Both the position numbers and the translations under genes were made by a program. The notes beneath the pieces were generated by a model. The model saw nothing but the letters and a program-made list of their open reading frames with translations, was not told where the DNA came from and searched no databases. Shown one piece after another: positions 60,968 through 64,000 of a stretch of 64,000 nt of DNA; the stretch's first letter is position 1; each line of letters starts with the position of its first letter. Source of the DNA: Pseudomonas sp. dw_358 (GTDB lineage Bacteria; Pseudomonadota; Gammaproteobacteria; Pseudomonadales; Pseudomonadaceae); assembly GCF_018449655.1 (NCBI RefSeq), contig NZ_JAAVUX010000016.1, forward strand, positions 1-64,000, written 5' to 3'.

Positions 60968-61906
60968 TTATTCGTCCGCAGGCCCTGCCGAGCCCCTCTG
61001 CCGAACCCGAAATTTCCCCGGCGCCAGGCCATTTTCCCTGCGAAAGCAGCGGGAAAAATACGCCTCGTCGGCAAATCCGCACGCCGCGCCGACCTGCCCG
61101 ACCTGTTGCTCGCTGTTGAGCAGCAACGTGCGCGCCAGCTGCATGCGCCGGTCCAGCACCAGTTGCGAGAACGGCTTGCCGGTCTCCTTGCGCAACAGGT
61201 GGGTCAGGTAATTGGGCGAGAGAAAGGCAGCCGCGGCCGCGTCCTTGAGGTTCAACGTCGGTTCATGCAAATGCTCTCGAATATAGCGCCGTACCCGGCC
61301 CAAGGCATCACGCCGCCCGCGCCGTGCGGCGTTATCGGCAGCCAGTGCCTGCAAGGGCTCGGCGTATTCGGCGCAGACACGGCCGATCAATAACAGCAGA
61401 TAACCCTTGAGCTGCTCGCGCGAACCAAACCCGCGTTCGGCGTCCAGCCCGCGCATGCGTTCGAGCAGCGCGGTGATCTCGGCAAACGTCGACTCATCGA
61501 AAATGAAATCCAGCTGCTCCTGAAACTGGAACGGAGACAGCTCTGGCGCCCGGTCGATGGCAACGTCTTCCAGGTCCAGCGGGTCGCAGGGCAACTGCGG
61601 CAGGATGAATGCCTGGCTGAAGTTGATCAGCATGAAATCGCCGTCTTCCGGATGGGGAATCAGGTGCAGCCGATGCGGCAGGATGAACGCCAGGGCGCGG
61701 TGGGGAAAGGGCCGTACCGCGCCACCGATGTGCTGCACGGTGTCGCCACCGAGGTTGATCTGGATCTGGAAATAGTCATGCCGGTGTGGGCTGGTCAGCG
61801 CCGCACGACCGCGCTTGTCGCGGATGTAGAAATCCTCGCGGTCGCTGCGTTGTTGCATAGCGTAGGTCAAGACGGGTGAGTTCACGGGGCGCTGCTCGGC
61901 GGACAC
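60968..61906 (-). CDS. AraC-family transcriptional regulator
   Basis: A 312-residue regulator with an N-terminal cupin-like sensing domain (TSPHRHDYFQIQINLGGDTV) and a C-terminal AraC DNA-binding domain in about the last 100 residues (RRYIREHLHEPTLNLKDAAA, then FLSPNYLTHLLRKETGKPFS and VGAACGFADEAYFSRCFRRE). The start is a GTG with AGG upstream; an ATG at 61858 would shorten it by 16 residues. It converges on the second flavin oxidoreductase gene with a 39-bp gap. Confidence 0.87.
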   Translation of the reverse strand: MSAEQRPVNSPVLTYAMQQRSDREDFYIRDKRGRAALTSPHRHDYFQIQINLGGDTVQHIGGAVRPFPHRALAFILPHRLHLIPHPEDGDFMLINFSQAFILPQLPCDPLDLEDVAIDRAPELSPFQFQEQLDFIFDESTFAEITALLERMRGLDAERGFGSREQLKGYLLLLIGRVCAEYAEPLQALAADNAARRGRRDALGRVRRYIREHLHEPTLNLKDAAAAAFLSPNYLTHLLRKETGKPFSQLVLDRRMQLARTLLLNSEQQVGQVGAACGFADEAYFSRCFRRENGLAPGKFRVRQRGSAGPADE

Positions 61907-61944
61907 AGACGCCTACTGTAATCACCCGCTGGCCCTGCGCCAAG

Positions 61945-62640
61945 TCAGCGCTGGCCGAGGGTGAAACTCAGCTCGCCGACGCCGTCGATGCCGGCAGTGA
62001 CCACATCGCCCGGCTGCAAGGCCCCGACCCCGGCCGGGGTGCCGGTGAAAATCAGGTCGCCAGCCTTGAGTGCCACCGACTGCGAGGCGTAGCTGATGAC
62101 ATCGGCCACCGACCAGATCTGATCGGCGAGATCGCCCTGCTGGCGGGTGTCGCCGTTGACCTTGAGCCAGATCGCCGCGCTGGCCGGGTGCCCGGTGTCG
62201 CTGACCCGGCGCAGCGGGGTGGTGGGTGCCGATTCGTCGAAGCCCTTGGCCCAGTCCCACGGCCGGCCGAGTTTCTTGGCCTGGGCCTGGATGTCGCGGC
62301 GGGTCAGGTCGATACCCAGGCCGTAGCCCCAGACATGCTCCAGCGCGGTCTCGGGGCTGATGTCCACGCCGTCCTTGCCGATGGCGACCACCAGCTCCAC
62401 TTCGTGGTGCAGGTCCTCGGTCAACGGTGGGTAGGCGATGGTGCCTTGGGCAGCGACCACGGCATCGGCCGGCTTGCTGAAGAAAAACGGCGGTTCGCGG
62501 TCGGGGTCGTGGCCCATTTCCCGAGCGTGCTCGCTGTAGTTGCGGCCTACGCAGAACACGCGGCGGATGGCAAACCGGGCCGATTCGCCGGCGACGGCCA
62601 ACGAAGGGGTGGGTGGGGCTGGCAGTACAAACTCGCTCAT
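61945..62640 (-). CDS. Fumarylacetoacetate hydrolase-family protein (fumarylpyruvate hydrolase-like)
   Basis: A 231-residue hydrolase of the FAH fold. RVFCVGRNYSEHAREMGHDP, PFFFSKPADAVV and LHHEVELVVAIGKDG supply the lid and the metal-binding Glu residues, and YGLGIDLTRRDIQAQAKKLG the metal-binding Asp. The size and sequence match fumarylpyruvate or acylpyruvate hydrolases, which split a C-C bond next to a keto acid. GAGGACG precedes the ATG at 62640. It lies 38 bp upstream of the AraC gene on the same strand. No gentisate or homogentisate genes are nearby. Confidence 0.9.
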   Translation of the reverse strand: MSEFVLPAPPTPSLAVAGESARFAIRRVFCVGRNYSEHAREMGHDPDREPPFFFSKPADAVVAAQGTIAYPPLTEDLHHEVELVVAIGKDGVDISPETALEHVWGYGLGIDLTRRDIQAQAKKLGRPWDWAKGFDESAPTTPLRRVSDTGHPASAAIWLKVNGDTRQQGDLADQIWSVADVISYASQSVALKAGDLIFTGTPAGVGALQPGDVVTAGIDGVGELSFTLGQR

Positions 62641-62730
62641 GGTGACGTCCTCATTGGCAGTCACCCATTGTGCAGCGCCTCAGCGTTCAGGTTTTGCACT
62701 GCTGTACGCGGTTTTTGCACGCAGCAACGC

Positions 62731-62994
62731 TCAGCGCCCCAACACGGGTCCATTGGCGGCCTTGCCCTGGCGGGCAGCGGCGAAACTCTGGCGTAGCTCA
62801 CCCACCAGCTTGAGCAGGTCGCGGCTGCTGATCAAGGTCTGGGTGGCGATGGCCGAGGAGACAAATACCACTTCGTCGGTCTTGGGATGGGTCACCCGTA
62901 CGGTCATCGCGCCCTCGGTGTCGAAGGTGGTCTGGCAGCGCAGCGGTAAAAATTCCCGCTCCATCAGATGTTGCAAATCTTGATGTGACAGCAT
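62731..62994 (-). CDS. DUF1652 family protein
   Basis: An 87-residue soluble protein of the DUF1652 group, known mainly from Pseudomonas. It shows the layout LQHLMEREFLPLRCQTTFDT, MTVRVTHPKTDEVVFVSSAI, TQTLISSRDLLKLVGELRQS. A GGGGGAG ribosome site precedes the ATG. No function is known for the family. It is 90 bp upstream of the FAH-type gene on the same strand. Confidence 0.8.
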   Translation of the reverse strand: MLSHQDLQHLMEREFLPLRCQTTFDTEGAMTVRVTHPKTDEVVFVSSAIATQTLISSRDLLKLVGELRQSFAAARQGKAANGPVLGR

Positions 62995-63149
62995 CGATGC
63001 ACTCCCCCCCGGAAAGCCGGTATTGAAACATATTGATTACCCACGAGTAATGACCCCAGAAGTTTTTATTCCGTTTTATTGACCCTGGCGGGCCGCAGCC
63101 GCGACCGATGCTACGCTGAAACCGATCTCAGGTTTTGCGGAGAAAACTC

Positions 63150-63749
63150 ATGCCTCTGTTTCGTCGCGACTTCACTCAACTCGGCTGCCTGCTGCTGCTC
63201 AGCGCCCGCGTCCCGTGGATCGGCAAGGCCGGCGCCAGCCCGGCAGCCGTCCAGACCTTGCAGCTGCAACCCAACGGCTGGGTGCCGAACAACCCGAAGC
63301 TGCCGGTGCTGATCTACCCCAACGCCATCGCCATCACCGGCAGCGACCCGGCTGCCGCCTTCGAGACCCCCTTCAACGCCAACGGCTGGCCGCCGCAATG
63401 GCGCTACGGGGTGTTCGACTACCACCACTACCACATCAAGGGCCACGAAGTGCTGGGGGTATTCGCCGGCACGGCGCGGCTGATGCTGGGCGGTCCCAAT
63501 GGGCCTGTGGTCAAGGTGAGTGCCGGGGACGTGCTGCTACTGCCGGCCGGGACCGGGCACTGCAACCTGGGTTCCAGCGCGGATTTCGAGGTGGTGGGCG
63601 CCTACCCGCCGGGGCAACAAGGCGATATCAACCGCCAGGCCCCGACGCCGGCGCAAATGGCAGCGATCGCTGCGCTACCGTTTCCGGACAGCGATCCGGT
63701 GCAAGGGGATCCGGGGGCCGTGCGGCGCTATTGGCGCCCACACACCTAG
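63150..63749 (+). CDS. Cupin-domain protein, YjlB-like, with Tat-like leader
   Basis: A 199-residue single-cupin protein. VLIYPNAIAITGSDPAAAFE and WPPQWRYGVFDYHHYHIKGH (with the His ligands), then LLLPAGTGHCNLGSSADFEV, match the YjlB-like cupins. Unlike a plain cytosolic cupin, it begins MPLFRRDFTQLGCLLLLSAR, which looks like a short twin-arginine signal. GGAGA lies six bases before the ATG at 63150; a TTG start five codons earlier is less likely. Function is unknown. Confidence 0.82.
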   Translation: MPLFRRDFTQLGCLLLLSARVPWIGKAGASPAAVQTLQLQPNGWVPNNPKLPVLIYPNAIAITGSDPAAAFETPFNANGWPPQWRYGVFDYHHYHIKGHEVLGVFAGTARLMLGGPNGPVVKVSAGDVLLLPAGTGHCNLGSSADFEVVGAYPPGQQGDINRQAPTPAQMAAIAALPFPDSDPVQGDPGAVRRYWRPHT

Positions 63750-63768
63750 GGAATTGAGACGTTCGCGC

Positions 63769-63794
63769 GTGAGTGCTCCCGCGCGGGGAGTCAC
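63769..63794. terminator. Hairpin between convergent cupin and shikimate dehydrogenase genes
   Basis: GTGA and CTCCC on the left pair with GGGAG and TCAC on the right around a GC loop. It lies between the cupin stop (63749) and the minus-strand gene stop (63803). There is no T run, so terminator function is tentative. Confidence 0.4.
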
Positions 63795-63802
63795 GGCGGT
63801 TG

Positions 63803-64000
63803 TCAGACCAGCGGCACGGTCAACCGATCAATCACCGGCCGGGTATCCGGCCGTACCCCGCGCCACCATTCAAACGCCTCCGCCGCCTGCTCCACCAGCA
63901 TGCCGACGCCATCGGCGATCGCCTTGACCCCCGACTCCCTGGCCAGGCGCAAAAACGGCGTCAGGCCCTTGCCGTAGGCCAGTTCGTAAGCCAACTGCAC
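63803..64000 (-). CDS. aroE: Shikimate dehydrogenase, C-terminal part (gene continues beyond the window)
   Basis: The last 65 residues of a gene whose 5' part lies to the right of the window. YELAYGKGLTPFLRLARESG, VKAIADGVGMLVEQAAEAFE and WWRGVRPDTRPVIDRL match the C-terminal helices of AroE, including the Gln in GMLVEQAA that contacts shikimate. It catalyses NADPH-dependent reduction of 3-dehydroshikimate. It could be a catabolic quinate/shikimate paralogue rather than the biosynthetic copy; the missing part would decide. Confidence 0.82.
   Translation of the reverse strand: MQLAYELAYGKGLTPFLRLARESGVKAIADGVGMLVEQAAEAFEWWRGVRPDTRPVIDRLTVPLV

Noticed and set aside
1..64000. Mobile elements, CRISPR arrays, tRNA or rRNA genes
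   Set aside because: No transposase, integrase, regularly spaced repeat or RNA-gene signature was seen on either strand; the palindromes found are short and lie between genes.

Overview
ORGANISM. High-GC, tightly packed DNA with Pseudomonas-type gene content: an iol operon whose kinase IolC is fused to DUF2090, a DUF1652 protein, a DksA2-like factor with only two cysteines, a DUF2789 protein and REP-like palindromes in convergent gaps. The best guess is a chromosome of the Pseudomonas fluorescens group, from an accessory region rich in nutrient catabolism. I see no rRNA, tRNA, CRISPR array, insertion sequence, integrase or phage gene. LAYOUT. (1) 1-2.7 kb: a flavin monooxygenase divergent from a sulfonate/taurine-type binding protein, probably for organosulfur scavenging. 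(2) 2.7-10 kb: LysE-type exporter, UPF0303 protein, sodium:solute symporter, NAD malic enzyme, then small conserved or unknown proteins and a zinc-finger-poor DksA. (3) 10-25 kb: a complete-looking inositol catabolic operon on the minus strand (iolC-DUF2090, iolE, iolB, mmsA/iolA, iolI-like, iolD, iolH-like, an IolW-like dehydrogenase, then a sugar ABC importer). It ends in a strong terminator at 9978-10015. The divergent RpiR-type regulator iolR starts at 24109. (4) 25-36 kb: phosphatase, YdeP-type molybdo-oxidoreductase, GntP permease, GFO-like dehydrogenase, ketoglutarate semialdehyde dehydrogenase, HD-GYP protein, SulP transporter and a glycine-rich secreted protein. (5) 36-44 kb: quinone oxidoreductase, AraC regulator, cytosine deaminase, a LysR/aminotransferase divergon, hydrolase, MaoC hydratase and a 3-hydroxyisobutyrate-dehydrogenase-like enzyme. 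(6) 44-61 kb: two complete dipeptide-type ABC importers back to back. One has an acyl-CoA-dehydrogenase-like flavoprotein. The other has a MarR regulator, an SDR and two DAO-family flavin oxidoreductases. (7) 61-64 kb: AraC regulator, FAH-family hydrolase, DUF1652 protein, a cupin with a Tat-like leader, and the C-terminus of shikimate dehydrogenase. HOW THE GENES WORK TOGETHER. In region 3 the importer brings inositol in and the Iol enzymes convert it through inosose, diketo and deoxy-gluconate intermediates to acetyl-CoA. Candidate IolR half-palindromes (GGAA-N6-TTCT type) lie in the iolC/iolR gap and before the importer genes. A 19-bp sequence matching at 16 positions lies upstream of both the symporter (4102-4120) and the ketoglutarate semialdehyde dehydrogenase (31159-31177), which suggests one sugar-acid regulon. 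The least explained system is the 51.8-61.9 kb cluster, which looks like an import-and-oxidise pathway for an unidentified amine, imino acid or opine-like compound. All assignments come from reading the sequence; no database search was run.
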